Shown here piece after piece: positions 33,015 to 42,061 of a stretch of 64,000 nt of DNA. The DNA is taken from the NCBI RefSeq assembly GCF_900105145.1, contig NZ_LT629752.1, forward strand, positions 1,460,001 to 1,524,000, written 5' to 3'. Position 1 is the first letter of the stretch, and each line of letters begins with the position of its first letter. Origin of the DNA: Polaribacter sp. KT25b (GTDB taxonomy: Bacteria; Bacteroidota; Bacteroidia; Flavobacteriales; Flavobacteriaceae). The notes under the pieces were generated by a model. The model saw nothing but the letters and a program-made list of their open reading frames with translations, had not been told where the DNA came from and ran no database searches. Both the position numbers and the translations under genes were made by a program.

Positions 33015-33860
33015 TTAAGACAATTTTTCTAATTTAAAAACAGTAATTTCTGGTCTTACGTTAAATCGAACAGGAATAAGACAACCTAAAGCTCTGTTGA
33101 TATAAAGCGTTCTTCCGTCGTTTAAATTAATTTCTCCTGCATTATATTTTTTGTTTTTTACAGGTAAAATTAACGGATTTAAAAAAGGAGGTTTTACTTG
33201 TCCGCCATGCGTATGTCCAGCTAAAATCCAACCTTTATAATTATTCCAAACATCTAAATCACAAACATCTGGATTATGGCATAAAACTAAATTAGCATTT
33301 TCAGAATTGTATTTGTCCATTATTTTCTTCGGATTAAAATTTAATCCCCAAAAATCATCCAAACCAATAATGTTTAATCCATTAAAATTAAATTCGGCAT
33401 TGCTTAAAATTTTAACTCCAGCACTTTGTACAATAGATGTAATTTTATTTGCAACGTTTTGCTGAACCCAATCATGACCATAATCGTGATTTCCTAAAAC
33501 GCCAGCAGTTCCTAATTTTCCTGTTACACTATATTTAAAAACTTCTTTTAATTGCGCAAATTGTTCATTGGTATCATAAGAAACAAAATCTCCTGTATAC
33601 ACAACAAAATCAGGATTTAATTTTTGCGCTTTTTTAAAAGAATCGATTATATATTGATAATTAAATTTATTACCAACATGAATATCGCTAATTTGAATGA
33701 GTGTTTTACCAATTAAATTTTCTGGTAAATTTTTAATGGGCATTTTTTTTTCTACAAATTCTAGCCAATAAGGTTCTACTTGCCAGGAATAAATTCCGCC
33801 TAAAAAACTTGCTCCAAGAGTTCCATAAATGGTTTTTTTAATAAATTTTCTTCTTTTCAT
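33015..33860 (-). CDS. Membrane-anchored metallophosphoesterase (YkuE-like)
   Basis: A 281-residue calcineurin-type phosphoesterase. The N-terminus MKRRKFIKKTIYGTLGASFLGG is a Tat-like or anchor signal with basic residues before a hydrophobic stretch. The metal motifs are in order: QISDIHVGNKF (Asp-x-His), YTGDFVSYD (Gly-Asp), GVLGNHDYGHD (Gly-Asn-His-Asp), LCHNPD and LAGHTHGGQ. YkuE-type enzymes act at the membrane on lipid-linked phosphates; that substrate is only a guess. It is locked between a sensor kinase (TAATG overlap) and its regulator, which suggests a shared envelope-stress role. Confidence 0.88.
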   Translation of the reverse strand: MKRRKFIKKTIYGTLGASFLGGIYSWQVEPYWLEFVEKKMPIKNLPENLIGKTLIQISDIHVGNKFNYQYIIDSFKKAQKLNPDFVVYTGDFVSYDTNEQFAQLKEVFKYSVTGKLGTAGVLGNHDYGHDWVQQNVANKITSIVQSAGVKILSNAEFNFNGLNIIGLDDFWGLNFNPKKIMDKYNSENANLVLCHNPDVCDLDVWNNYKGWILAGHTHGGQVKPPFLNPLILPVKNKKYNAGEINLNDGRTLYINRALGCLIPVRFNVRPEITVFKLEKLS

Positions 33861-35839
33861 TAGAAATCTGTTTTTAACGGAATTTTAAACCAAACTTTGG
33901 TTCCTTTTATCATAGAGTTTTCAACGATTTCATTAATCGTAAATGAACTTTTGTTAGAAATGTGTGTAATTCTTTCTTTGGATACTTTTAAAGCCAAAGA
34001 ATTATGATTAGAATTAGATTTTCCTTTTTTAGATTGATCGATTCCGATGCCATTATCGATGATAGAACAATTTAAAAAGTGATATTTTACATCAAAAGAA
34101 ATAGTAATTATTCCTTTTGTATTTGCTTGAAAGCCATGTTTAATGGCATTTTCAATAAAAGGTTGCACTAACATTGTTGGAATCAAAATTTCTTCTGCAT
34201 CAATGTTATTTAAATTTGTAATTATCTTATATTCAAAAGTTTTAGAACTCATTTTCTGCTCTAATTCTATATAATTTTTTAAAGATTCTATTTCCTCTTT
34301 TAAACTAATTTCTTCTTTTCTAGAGTTGTTTAAAATACTTCTTAATAAAACAGAAAATTGAGAAATAGTTGTATTTAATTCTGTTGTTTTTCCTGAGTTT
34401 CCAAGTGCTTTAATGCCGTTTAAAACATTAAATATAAAATGCGGATTCATTTGTAATTGCAACGCTTTTTGTTCTAAAGAAAGTAAATGGTTTTCTAATT
34501 TTAGGGTGTCTATTTTTTCTTTATTTTTCTTATTAAGATTTCTGATATAAAAATCTAATATTAAATATGCAATAAATAATAATAGTGCTATTGCAGCTAA
34601 AATGTATGTTGTTTTTTTATAAAAAGGCGCATCAATTTTAAAAGAAAAAGATTTTATTTTACTTTCTTCTTTATCAATTTTTGATTGAATTTTAAACGTA
34701 TATCTTCCGGCATTTAAGTTTGCAAATTGTACAGAATTATTTGTAGACCAAGCAGAAAATCCATCAATTAATTGATATCTGTATTTAATTTTTTTAGGAT
34801 TTATTAAATCAACTGTTTTAAAATAGATAGAAATATTATTTTCTGATGGTGAAAAATTTATAGCAATTTTACTATTTAAAAGTGAATCTACTTTTCGATT
34901 ATTTACAAGTAAATTTTCAAAATAAATAACTGGCTTTTTATTATTTGAATTGTTATAATTGTCATTTTTAAGTTGGTATAATCCTTTATTTGTGGCAATC
35001 CAAATTGTGTTTTGATTGTCTTTAAAAACAGTATTTATTTCATCTGTTTTTAAAGAATTGTATTTGTTTATTTTTTGCTTAAATGAAAAGGAGGGAAGCG
35101 TAAAAATTTCAATTCCGTTTTTGTTGGAAGTTACCCAGATTTCATTTTTTAGTTTTTTTACGGATGTTATATTTTCTTGAAAAGAAATTGTTTTTTCAAT
35201 AGCGTTTGCATTAATAGTTTTTATTCCATTTTTAAGCGTTGCAACAATAATTTCATTTTGAAAATTAGCAAGAGAAATAATGTAATTGTTATTTATTTTT
35301 TCAATTTTACTTGGGTTTTCTAAACGATTTAGTTTCCATAAACCTTTATTTGTTGCTACATAAAAAGCGTTATAAACAAAAATAATATCGTTAATAGAAG
35401 ACTTGTTTATTTCTGTATTTATTTTAATTGTTTCTATATGATTTTTATAGATTTTGTAAACTCCTTCTTCAGTACCAACAAAAATAATATCATTAAAAAT
35501 AAACGTTTTTAGTACTTTTTTAGATGCTAAAAAAACTTCTTTACTATGTTCTTTAATTAATAAACCGTTTTCTAAACCAGCATAAATTGTATTATTTTTA
35601 GTTGTTAAATTGGTTGTTTTTTGTTTGTTGATTTGAGTAAAATCATCACCATCAAATTTTACGAGTCCTTTTTCTGTGGCAATCCATAAATAACCAGTTT
35701 TATCTTGATGTATATCAAAAATAATATTGCTAGGTAAACCATCATCAACAGTAAAAAGTTGTAAATTATTTTGCTGAGCAAACATATTTACAAAAGCTAA
35801 TAGAAAAAAAACAAGAAGATTTTTTTTATAAAACATCAT
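33860..35839 (-). CDS. LytS-type sensor histidine kinase with beta-propeller sensor
   Basis: A 659-residue kinase: signal peptide (ending NMFAQ), then repeated propeller blades with D-x-x-G-x-x-W-I-A-T-x-x-G-L motifs (DKTGYLWIATEKGLVKF, DNQNTIWIATNKGLYQL). A Y_Y_Y immunoglobulin-like domain (about 310-400) follows, then one membrane helix near 412-432 and a His_kinase domain with LQLQMNPHFIFNVLNGI (phospho-His near 466) and ENAIKHGF, DNGIGI in the ATPase. The propeller is shorter than in hybrid systems of polysaccharide loci (about 10 propeller repeats visible at most). Its stop codon overlaps the next start as TAATG. Confidence 0.92.
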   Translation of the reverse strand: MMFYKKNLLVFFLLAFVNMFAQQNNLQLFTVDDGLPSNIIFDIHQDKTGYLWIATEKGLVKFDGDDFTQINKQKTTNLTTKNNTIYAGLENGLLIKEHSKEVFLASKKVLKTFIFNDIIFVGTEEGVYKIYKNHIETIKINTEINKSSINDIIFVYNAFYVATNKGLWKLNRLENPSKIEKINNNYIISLANFQNEIIVATLKNGIKTINANAIEKTISFQENITSVKKLKNEIWVTSNKNGIEIFTLPSFSFKQKINKYNSLKTDEINTVFKDNQNTIWIATNKGLYQLKNDNYNNSNNKKPVIYFENLLVNNRKVDSLLNSKIAINFSPSENNISIYFKTVDLINPKKIKYRYQLIDGFSAWSTNNSVQFANLNAGRYTFKIQSKIDKEESKIKSFSFKIDAPFYKKTTYILAAIALLLFIAYLILDFYIRNLNKKNKEKIDTLKLENHLLSLEQKALQLQMNPHFIFNVLNGIKALGNSGKTTELNTTISQFSVLLRSILNNSRKEEISLKEEIESLKNYIELEQKMSSKTFEYKIITNLNNIDAEEILIPTMLVQPFIENAIKHGFQANTKGIITISFDVKYHFLNCSIIDNGIGIDQSKKGKSNSNHNSLALKVSKERITHISNKSSFTINEIVENSMIKGTKVWFKIPLKTDF

Positions 35840-35859
35840 ATCACAAACTTACTAATTTA

Positions 35860-35893
35860 AACGTCATTATATAGTATTTTATATAATGACGTT
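35860..35893 (-). terminator. Hairpin terminator after the unknown lipoprotein gene
   Basis: A 14-bp perfect stem, AACGTCATTATATA (35860-35873) with TATATAATGACGTT (35880-35893). It lies between the lipoprotein stop (35919) and the kinase start (35839). T-tracts flank the right side on the plus strand; the minus-strand T-run is weak. Confidence 0.7.
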
Positions 35894-35918
35894 TTTAAAA
35901 TTACTTTCCCTTTCTCAA

Positions 35919-37010
35919 TTAATTCATTGCATATAAACGTTTGTTATTGGTATCTGGTTTTACATGTTCTAATGCTCCGTAAGGTTTAATTAATGGTTTT
36001 AAAACAATTAAACCTGTCGTTTTTCCATAAATAGTAAACAAACTATTTTTAACTTTTGTAGTCCATCTAAATTTTTCTAATGGAATATTTAGTTTTACAA
36101 ACTCTGCATATAAACTTTCTTTTTGCTGAATAAAATCTATAATTTCTTGTTGATTGCTAAAAGTTGGCATTTCATCATCAGAATTATGATAATCTAATTC
36201 AAATTTTATTGGAATCGAAAATTGAGTTGAATAAGCATCGCCAACATATCTTTCGTTTTTGTTATTTAAAGCGTCGTACCAATCGATATTTTTTTCTTCT
36301 CTATATTTTCTGGCAATTTCTTTTGATAAATCTACTTTTCCTGGTGAATTTGCTGTTGGATAAAAAACATAAAATGGTTTTGCCAAATAATGTTCTGTAA
36401 ATTCGCCACCAAAAACTGAAAAGTAAGAAGAAGCAATTACACTTGGTAGTTCGTCTGAGCAAAAAGCATCTTTAAAAGTATTCATTAATTCGATGTTTTC
36501 TCCTAAACCATTTGCGTGAAAAATTATCTTAGAATTTGCGTTTACACTTTCCTTTAAAATTGGTAAAGTTCCTTTTGTAATATTTTTTCGTAGTGATTCT
36601 GCTGTAATTTTTTCGCCTTTAACAACAGTTTCTAAAGTCATACCTTTATAAGGATTGCTTTTGTTTACAATATGAATTTCGCCATACGGATTTTCGCTTT
36701 CATTTTGATTTAGCCAATTAATTATTTCTTCTAAAGAATATTGATCTTCTACAATTTCAAAATCTTTTTCTGTAAAATAAGTTCTTGCATTGTTATAAAA
36801 AGTTTCATCATCAATATCAAAACCAGTAATAAAAACTAAAGGTTTTCTAGTAATAATTTCTTCTTTAACATTTGAGTTTATATGGTCGTAAACGATGGCT
36901 GTTTCAGATTCATTTTTTGCAATTTTTGTTGTTCTATCGCAATTTATAAAAACGCTAGATGTTAAAATAATTGCTGCAACGATTCCTAATTTTTTAAATA
37001 CTTTTTTCAT
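35919..37010 (-). CDS. Lipoprotein of unknown function
   Basis: A 363-residue protein I do not recognise. The signal IVAAIILTSSVFINC gives a lipobox with Cys24 (I-N-C). It has an alpha/beta pattern: strand KPLVFITGFDID, strand GEIHIVNKS, a helix ESLRKNITKGTLPILKESV, strand SKIIFHANGLGEN, strand VIASSYFSVFGG. The C-terminal part is rich in aromatic residues (HYLAKPFYVFYPTANSPG, LEKFRWTTKV). The strand-H pattern faintly recalls caspase-like folds but no catalytic pair stands out. It is monocistronic, between a terminator hairpin and a repeat element after uvrA. Confidence 0.7.
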   Translation of the reverse strand: MKKVFKKLGIVAAIILTSSVFINCDRTTKIAKNESETAIVYDHINSNVKEEIITRKPLVFITGFDIDDETFYNNARTYFTEKDFEIVEDQYSLEEIINWLNQNESENPYGEIHIVNKSNPYKGMTLETVVKGEKITAESLRKNITKGTLPILKESVNANSKIIFHANGLGENIELMNTFKDAFCSDELPSVIASSYFSVFGGEFTEHYLAKPFYVFYPTANSPGKVDLSKEIARKYREEKNIDWYDALNNKNERYVGDAYSTQFSIPIKFELDYHNSDDEMPTFSNQQEIIDFIQQKESLYAEFVKLNIPLEKFRWTTKVKNSLFTIYGKTTGLIVLKPLIKPYGALEHVKPDTNNKRLYAMN

Positions 37011-37137
37011 AATTTCTACTTGTTTAAATGTTAATACACTGTAAAAGTAGTACTGAAAATTACTTAAATTTTGGCTGTTTTAGAATTCGTTAAAGTTAGA
37101 TTAGAATTCGTAGATTATTTAGTGTAACGAATGTTTT

Positions 37138-37232
37138 AGCCCTGATTGAACGGCTTGTTTGAGCTCTTTTCTTTGTGCTGATTTTTTTCAGCACAAAGAA
37201 AAAGCGAGTAGTGAAAGCAGGAAATAGCTTCT
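37138..37232 (+). repeat. Structured intergenic element (AGCCCTGATNGAACGGC ... CAGGAAATAGCT type)
   Basis: The block starts AGCCCTGATTGAACGGC, contains a perfect 15-bp hairpin (TTTTCTTTGTGCTGA 37167-37181 with TCAGCACAAAGAAAA 37188-37202), and ends AGCAGGAAATAGCTTCT. The ends AGC-CCTG and CAGG...GCT can pair. I know this layout as a frequent flavobacterial intergenic element, with conserved ends and a variable hairpin. It may correspond to the Flavo-1 RNA class of Rfam, which I cannot verify here. Confidence 0.65.
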
Positions 37233-37248
37233 AAAAAAAAGAATTAAT

Positions 37249-40035
37249 TTATAATTTCTCTGCTAAATATTTTGCCGTAAAAGAGGTTTTATTTTTGGCT
37301 AAATCTTCTGGAGTTCCTTGAAAAATAAGGTTTCCACCTTTTTTACCACCTTCTAAACCAAGATCTATAATGTAATCTGCACATTTTATCAACTCAATAT
37401 TATGTTCAATCACAATAATAGAATGACCTTTGTTAATTAAAGCATTAAATGACGCTAATAATTTTTTAATATCATGAAAGTGTAAACCTGTTGTTGGTTC
37501 ATCAAAAATAAATAAAGCTTTGTCTTTAGTAATTCCTTTTACTAAAAAGGATGCCAATTTTATTCTCTGCGCTTCACCACCAGAAAGGGTAGAAGAAGAT
37601 TGCCCTAATTGCACATAACCTAAACCAACATCTTGCAAAGGTTTTAGTTTTTTTGCAATTTTAGTGACTAAATTTTCCGAGAAAAATTCAACAGCATCAT
37701 CAATTGTTAATTTTAATATATCGTCGATAGATTTCCCGTCAAACTTAACTTCTAAAACTTCTTTTTTGAAACGTTTTCCATTACAAGCGTCGCATTCTAA
37801 ATGTACATCTGCCATAAATTGCATCTCGATGGTTACAATTCCGTCTCCTTTACAAACTTCACAACGACCGCCTTCTACATTAAAAGAAAAATGTTTTGGT
37901 TTGTAATTTCTTATTTTTGCTAATTTCTGATTAGAAAATAATGCTCTAATATCGTCATAGGCTTTTATATACGTTACCGGATTTGAGCGAGAAGAACGTC
38001 CGATAGGATTTTGATCTATAAATTCTACATTTTTTATATTTTCAAAATCGCCTTTTATTTCTGTATGTTGACCAATTTTATCTCCAAAACCATTCAGTTT
38101 TTTTTGCATTGATGGATATAAAATATTTTTTATCAAGGTACTTTTTCCAGAACCAGAAACACCTGTTATAACTGTTAATCCGTTTAGCGGAAAAGTAACA
38201 TCGATATTTTGTAAATTATGTTCTCTTGCGCCAATAATTTGGATACTATTTTTTGAAGTTCTTCGTTTTTTAGGAACCTCTATTTTTAAATCTTCATTTA
38301 AATATTTTGCAGTTAAAGATTCAGATTTTAAAATTTTGTCAAAATTTCCTTCCGCAACAACATGACCACCATAAGTACCAGCTTCTGGGCCAATATCTAT
38401 AATGTAATCTGCTTCTCTCATGATATCTTCATCATGTTCTACTACAATTACCGTGTTACCTAAATTGCGCAAATCTTTTAAAACTTTTATCAATCTTTCT
38501 GTATCTTTTGGATGCAAACCTATACTTGGTTCATCTAAAATATACATAGAACCAACTAGAGAACTTCCTAAAGAAGTTGCCAAATTTATACGCTGACTTT
38601 CTCCGCCAGAAAGTGTGTTAGAAGTTCTGTTAATGGTTAAATATGACAAACCAACATCCGTTAAAAAAAGAAGTCGATTGTTGATTTCTGTTAACAAACG
38701 TTTTGCAATTTTTTCTTCGTATTTGTTTAGTTTTATATTCTTAAAAAAGACTGCTAATTCATCTAACGGAAGCGTAACTAAATCAGAAATAGTTTTTTCA
38801 TTTATTTTTACATAATTTGCTTCTTTTCGCAAACGTTTACCGTTACATGTAGTACATTTTGTTTTTCCGCGATAACGAGAAAGCATTACTCTATTCTGAA
38901 TTTTATAGCTTTTTTCTTCTAGAACTGAAAAGAAATGATGAATACCGTTAAAAGATTTATTACCATTCCAAACCAATTCTTTTTGTTTATCAGTTAACTG
39001 AAACCAAGGTTTATGAATAGGAATATCAAACTGATACGCAACAGAAATTAATTCTTCTTTATAGTGTATGTAAGATGGCGTTTTAAAAGGAAAAATACAG
39101 TCTTCCATAATAGATAAACCAGTATTTGGTATTACTAAATCTTCATCAATACCAATTACATTTCCGTAACCTTCGCAAGTTGGGCAAGCGCCATAAGGAT
39201 TGTTAAAACTAAATAAATGTGTGTTTGGTTCTAAAAAAGACATGCCGTCTAAGTCGAATTTATTGCTAAACTCAGAAACCTTGTTATCTGCTAAGTTTTC
39301 TATAAAGCAAACTCCTTTACCTTCAAAAAAAGCAGTTTGTATTGCATCTGCCAATCGGTTATAAAAATCTTCATCATCTTTAGTAACAATTCTGTCTACC
39401 ACTAAATATAATGCTTCATTTTTGTAATCATCTATTGGGAAATCGCCAATTCTATAAACTTTTTCATTCCATTTTAAACGAGCATAACCTTGCTGTTCTA
39501 AAACTTGCAATAAGGTTTTTAAATCTCGGCTTTCATCTATAATGATTGGTGCAAGCAGTAAAAGTTTTGTTTTATCAGCAAACTTTTTTATAAAATTAAC
39601 AACATCAGAAACCGTATCTTTTTTAACCTCTTGATTAGAAATAGGAGAGTAAGTTTTACCAATTCTTGCATATAAAAGTTTTATATAATCGTAAATTTCT
39701 GTACTTGTACCAACTGTAGAACGCGGATTTGTAGAATTTACTTTTTGCTCAATAGCAATTGCTGGGGCAATACCTTTAATATAATCTACTTTTGGTTTGT
39801 TTAATTTTCCTAAAAACTGACGCGCATAAGAACTTAAACTTTCTACATAACGTCTTTGCCCTTCTGCATATAAGGTGTCAAAAGCTAAAGAAGATTTTCC
39901 AGAGCCAGAAAGTCCAGTTATTACAACAAGTTTATTTCTAGGTATTACAACATCAATATTTTTTAAGTTATGCAATTTTGCACCTTTAATAATGATGTTT
40001 TCTTTAGGATTTATTGTAGAAAGATCGGTCTTCAT
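37249..40035 (-). CDS. uvrA: Excinuclease ABC subunit A
   Basis: A 928-residue DNA damage sensor of nucleotide excision repair. Two ABC ATPase modules: Walker [15 protein letters not shown] (about 40-53) and [11 protein letters not shown] (about 630), signatures LSGGESQRI and [12 protein letters not shown], and Walker [12 protein letters not shown] and [11 protein letters not shown]. Zinc modules: CPTCEGYG with CTTCNGKRL, and CEVCKGDG with CDACNGKRF. The lesion-recognition region [13 protein letters not shown] is intact. The length is typical of Bacteroidota. It is divergent from the ECF sigma factor, with a 217-bp gap between. Confidence 0.97.
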   Translation of the reverse strand: MKTDLSTINPKENIIIKGAKLHNLKNIDVVIPRNKLVVITGLSGSGKSSLAFDTLYAEGQRRYVESLSSYARQFLGKLNKPKVDYIKGIAPAIAIEQKVNSTNPRSTVGTSTEIYDYIKLLYARIGKTYSPISNQEVKKDTVSDVVNFIKKFADKTKLLLLAPIIIDESRDLKTLLQVLEQQGYARLKWNEKVYRIGDFPIDDYKNEALYLVVDRIVTKDDEDFYNRLADAIQTAFFEGKGVCFIENLADNKVSEFSNKFDLDGMSFLEPNTHLFSFNNPYGACPTCEGYGNVIGIDEDLVIPNTGLSIMEDCIFPFKTPSYIHYKEELISVAYQFDIPIHKPWFQLTDKQKELVWNGNKSFNGIHHFFSVLEEKSYKIQNRVMLSRYRGKTKCTTCNGKRLRKEANYVKINEKTISDLVTLPLDELAVFFKNIKLNKYEEKIAKRLLTEINNRLLFLTDVGLSYLTINRTSNTLSGGESQRINLATSLGSSLVGSMYILDEPSIGLHPKDTERLIKVLKDLRNLGNTVIVVEHDEDIMREADYIIDIGPEAGTYGGHVVAEGNFDKILKSESLTAKYLNEDLKIEVPKKRRTSKNSIQIIGAREHNLQNIDVTFPLNGLTVITGVSGSGKSTLIKNILYPSMQKKLNGFGDKIGQHTEIKGDFENIKNVEFIDQNPIGRSSRSNPVTYIKAYDDIRALFSNQKLAKIRNYKPKHFSFNVEGGRCEVCKGDGIVTIEMQFMADVHLECDACNGKRFKKEVLEVKFDGKSIDDILKLTIDDAVEFFSENLVTKIAKKLKPLQDVGLGYVQLGQSSSTLSGGEAQRIKLASFLVKGITKDKALFIFDEPTTGLHFHDIKKLLASFNALINKGHSIIVIEHNIELIKCADYIIDLGLEGGKKGGNLIFQGTPEDLAKNKTSFTAKYLAEKL

Positions 40036-40114
40036 TGTTCAAAAAATATAAGCTATAAAAATACCATTATTTTCATTTACTAAAAAAAAGAATGATATTG
40101 AATTTGTTAAAATA

Positions 40115-40145
40115 TTTGTTGGATGAAAAAATATTTATATATTTG
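40115..40145 (+). promoter_or_regulatory. Promoter of the ECF sigma factor gene
   Basis: A TTTG -33 box (40115-40118) and a TATATTTG -7 box (40138-40145) are 19 bp apart, close to the Bacteroidota housekeeping consensus. The leader is about 100 nt. Confidence 0.65.
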
Positions 40146-40252
40146 AAGACTTAACAATCACTAAACAAGACGCATATAGTTAAAAATTACTTTTATTTTA
40201 TTAATAAATAAATCTAAAAAAGAAAGAAACTTTTCTTTCTTTAAAAGTAGTT

Positions 40253-40843
40253 ATGATGCGTATACAAAAAGAAACAGATAGTAGTTTAATAAAGGGTTAC
40301 ATTAATGGTAATGAAGCTTTTTTAGAGGTCTTAATTAAAAGACATCAACATCGTTTATATAGTTTTATTTTTAGTAAAATTAAAGATAAAGATCTTACAG
40401 AAGATATTTTTCAAGACACTTTTATAAAAGTAATTAAAACGCTAAAAAAAGGAAATTATAATGAAGAAGGTAAATTTTTACCTTGGGTAATGCGTATTGC
40501 TCACAATTTAGTAATCGATTATTTTAGAAAAAATAATAGAATGCCTAAATTTAAAAATACAGACGATTTTGATATTTTTTCTGTTTTAGGTGATAACAAC
40601 CTTAATGCAGAAAAACAATTGATACAAGATCAGATTTTTGAAGATGTAAGAGATCTAATAAAGGGTTTGCCAGAAGAACAAAAAGAAGTTTTAGTTATGC
40701 GTATGTATAAAGATATGAGTTTTAAAGAAATAAGCGAAAATACTGGGGTTAGCATTAATACAGCTTTGGGTAGAATGCGCTATGCTTTAATAAATATGCG
40801 AAAATTAATAGAAAATAATAAAATTATTTTAGTAAACCAATAA
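40253..40843 (+). CDS. ECF-type RNA polymerase sigma factor
   Basis: A 196-residue sigma-70 family protein with only regions 2 and 4. Region 2: YSFIFSKIKDKDLTEDIFQDTFIKVIK (about 35-62) and LPWVMRIAHNLVIDYFRKN. Region 4: IKGLPEEQKEVLVMRMYKDMSFKEISENTGVSINTALGRMRYALINMRK. No anti-sigma gene with a membrane helix is adjacent. What follows is a 47-residue protein 56 bp later. ATG 40253 and ATG 40256 are both possible starts. Confidence 0.93.
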   Translation: MMRIQKETDSSLIKGYINGNEAFLEVLIKRHQHRLYSFIFSKIKDKDLTEDIFQDTFIKVIKTLKKGNYNEEGKFLPWVMRIAHNLVIDYFRKNNRMPKFKNTDDFDIFSVLGDNNLNAEKQLIQDQIFEDVRDLIKGLPEEQKEVLVMRMYKDMSFKEISENTGVSINTALGRMRYALINMRKLIENNKIILVNQ

Positions 40844-40899
40844 TAAAAAGAAAAAAGCATCGTTAGTAATTTTATAACCAAGAGATTAAATAACTTTAT

Positions 40900-41043
40900 A
40901 TGATGCAAATTTACTCAAAAAAGTCTTCTGATTTTCAGATGCAACCAAAACAAGAAACAGTTCAATTTTTGATTGATTTTTCCAAATCATTAACTTTTGT
41001 AAAAACCAAATCAAAAGGTCTTATTGAATTGAATTTGAATTAA
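40900..41043 (+). CDS. Small conserved protein downstream of the ECF sigma factor
   Basis: A 47-residue ORF starting ATGATG at 40900 and ending TAA 41041-41043. Its residues run MMQIYSKKSSDF, then KQETVQFLIDFSKSLTFVK, ending GLIELNLN. I recall similar 45-50 residue proteins with a K-E-T-x-x-F-L-L-x-F-S-K-S-L core and an E-L-N-L-N end in flavobacteria, without a known role. It is followed directly by a terminator, which supports it being a real gene. It might modulate the sigma factor, which is inference. Confidence 0.7.
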   Translation: MMQIYSKKSSDFQMQPKQETVQFLIDFSKSLTFVKTKSKGLIELNLN

Positions 41044-41049
41044 GAGAGG

Positions 41050-41083
41050 AAAGCTTCAATATTAAATATTGGAGCTTTTTTTA
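41050..41083 (+). terminator. Terminator after the sigma/small-protein operon
   Basis: AAGCTTCAATATT (41051-41063) pairs with AATATTGGAGCTT (about 41065-41077, with one G-T pair), followed by T residues. Confidence 0.85.
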
Positions 41084-41121
41084 TTTGATGTGAAAGAGAA
41101 ATAGAGAAATCTAACAAGATT

Positions 41122-41149
41122 CAACCAACAACGAACAACCAACAACGAA
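41122..41149. repeat. 14-bp tandem repeat, two copies
   Basis: CAACCAACAACGAA occurs twice without a gap and is followed by the related GAACGAAAAAC. The unit is of the CAAC/GAAC slippage type often seen between flavobacterial genes. It ends right at the stop of the HU-like gene. Confidence 0.8.
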
Positions 41150-41160
41150 GAACGAAAAAC

Positions 41161-41559
41161 TTACAAATGCCTACTCCCTTCTTTAAACACTTTCACTCCT
41201 GCTTTTAACATTCGTTTTAGCTTAATAGAAGGTTGGTAATTGATGCTAAATTTTTTAATATTCTTTTTAGGAGACAATTCTTCTGGTGTTGAAGCTGCCA
41301 CGCCTTGCAAGCCCATTTTAAATTTACCCACATCTCCCATATCTATAGCATAACCATCTTGCAAGTAAAAATTCATTTTAATACCCAATGCAATAAGCAC
41401 CGCTTGCACATCTACTTGGTGTAAACTACATTCGTTACTAATATCAACACTTAATTTGTCTAAATCTATGGTGCCCTTGCTTATGGCTTGTAAAATGTAT
41501 TGTGGGGTATTATTTTGAATACTGTTATTTCTTTTGGTAATTCTGTACTGTAATGCCAT
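41161..41559 (-). CDS. HU-like DNA-binding domain protein (HU-HIG type)
   Basis: A 132-residue protein of the Bacteroidota HU-related family (histone-like, HU-HIG class). The start MALQYRITKRNNSIQNN and the D-V-G-K-F-K-M motif (GYAIDMGDVGKFKMGLQG) are typical, with S-P-K-K-N-I-K-K-F-S-I-N-Y-Q-P-S at about 100-115 as in the DNA-binding arm region. Unlike HU it appears as single accessory genes, often several paralogues per genome. It may have a nucleoid or mobile-element role. It is bordered by a tandem repeat downstream and by a 22-bp periodic array upstream of its start. Confidence 0.8.
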   Translation of the reverse strand: MALQYRITKRNNSIQNNTPQYILQAISKGTIDLDKLSVDISNECSLHQVDVQAVLIALGIKMNFYLQDGYAIDMGDVGKFKMGLQGVAASTPEELSPKKNIKKFSINYQPSIKLKRMLKAGVKVFKEGSRHL

Positions 41560-41625
41560 TTTTTTTGTATATTGTATGTTATTGAGAAATATAAGGCTAA
41601 TGCGCTGTTAATTAGCTATTTCTCA

Positions 41626-41866
41626 AATATACTACAAAAAAGAGAATAAAATACTAGTATGTTTGCTCTAAAATACTAGAACTTTACGTAAAAAATACTA
41701 CAATATTTACCAAAAAGCCTATATAGTTTGTGTCAAAACTAAGGTAGCTCTGTGCCAAAAGTTACTATAGTTTGTACCAAAAGTTAAGCAAGTTTTACAA
41801 TTGCCTCTTGTTGTAATAATAATTGGGCTTTGATGGATGTTGTATTGCCTCTTGATGTAAGTTGTA
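41626..41866. repeat. Degenerate array with 22-bp periodicity (about 11 units)
   Basis: ATACTA recurs at 41629, 41651, 41673 and 41695, spaced exactly 22 bp. The phase continues (one unit of 21) with AAAACTA 41735, AAAAGTTA 41757 and AAAAGTTA 41779. In the last part, TTGCCTCTTGTTGTAA at 41801 and TTGCCTCTTGATGTAA at 41845 are 44 bp apart (two periods), with a diverged copy at 41823. No spacers separate the units. Twenty-two is not a multiple of three, so it is not a coding repeat. Two turns of DNA per unit would suit protein binding. Confidence 0.7.
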
Positions 41867-42061
41867 AGAGAACCTTTAAAGCATTAAATTCTACTTATAT
41901 ATACACCAAACTTTTAATTTATACTGCTAGTTTATATAAAACGATACATACAAGAGGTGTCTATTATTTTTTTGGACTTACCTTGGTTAGTAGACTGCTT
42001 TTTCTTACATTTATTTCTTTATCTTTTTTGGGTAAAATTGCTAAAAATGATTAACTGTTTT

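Noticed and set aside
32260-35839. Hybrid two-component system of a polysaccharide utilisation locus
   Set aside because: Kinase and regulator are separate proteins with a LytTR output, and no glycan genes are nearby.
41626-41866. CRISPR array
   Set aside because: Units abut with no spacers, are degenerate, and there are no cas genes in the window.
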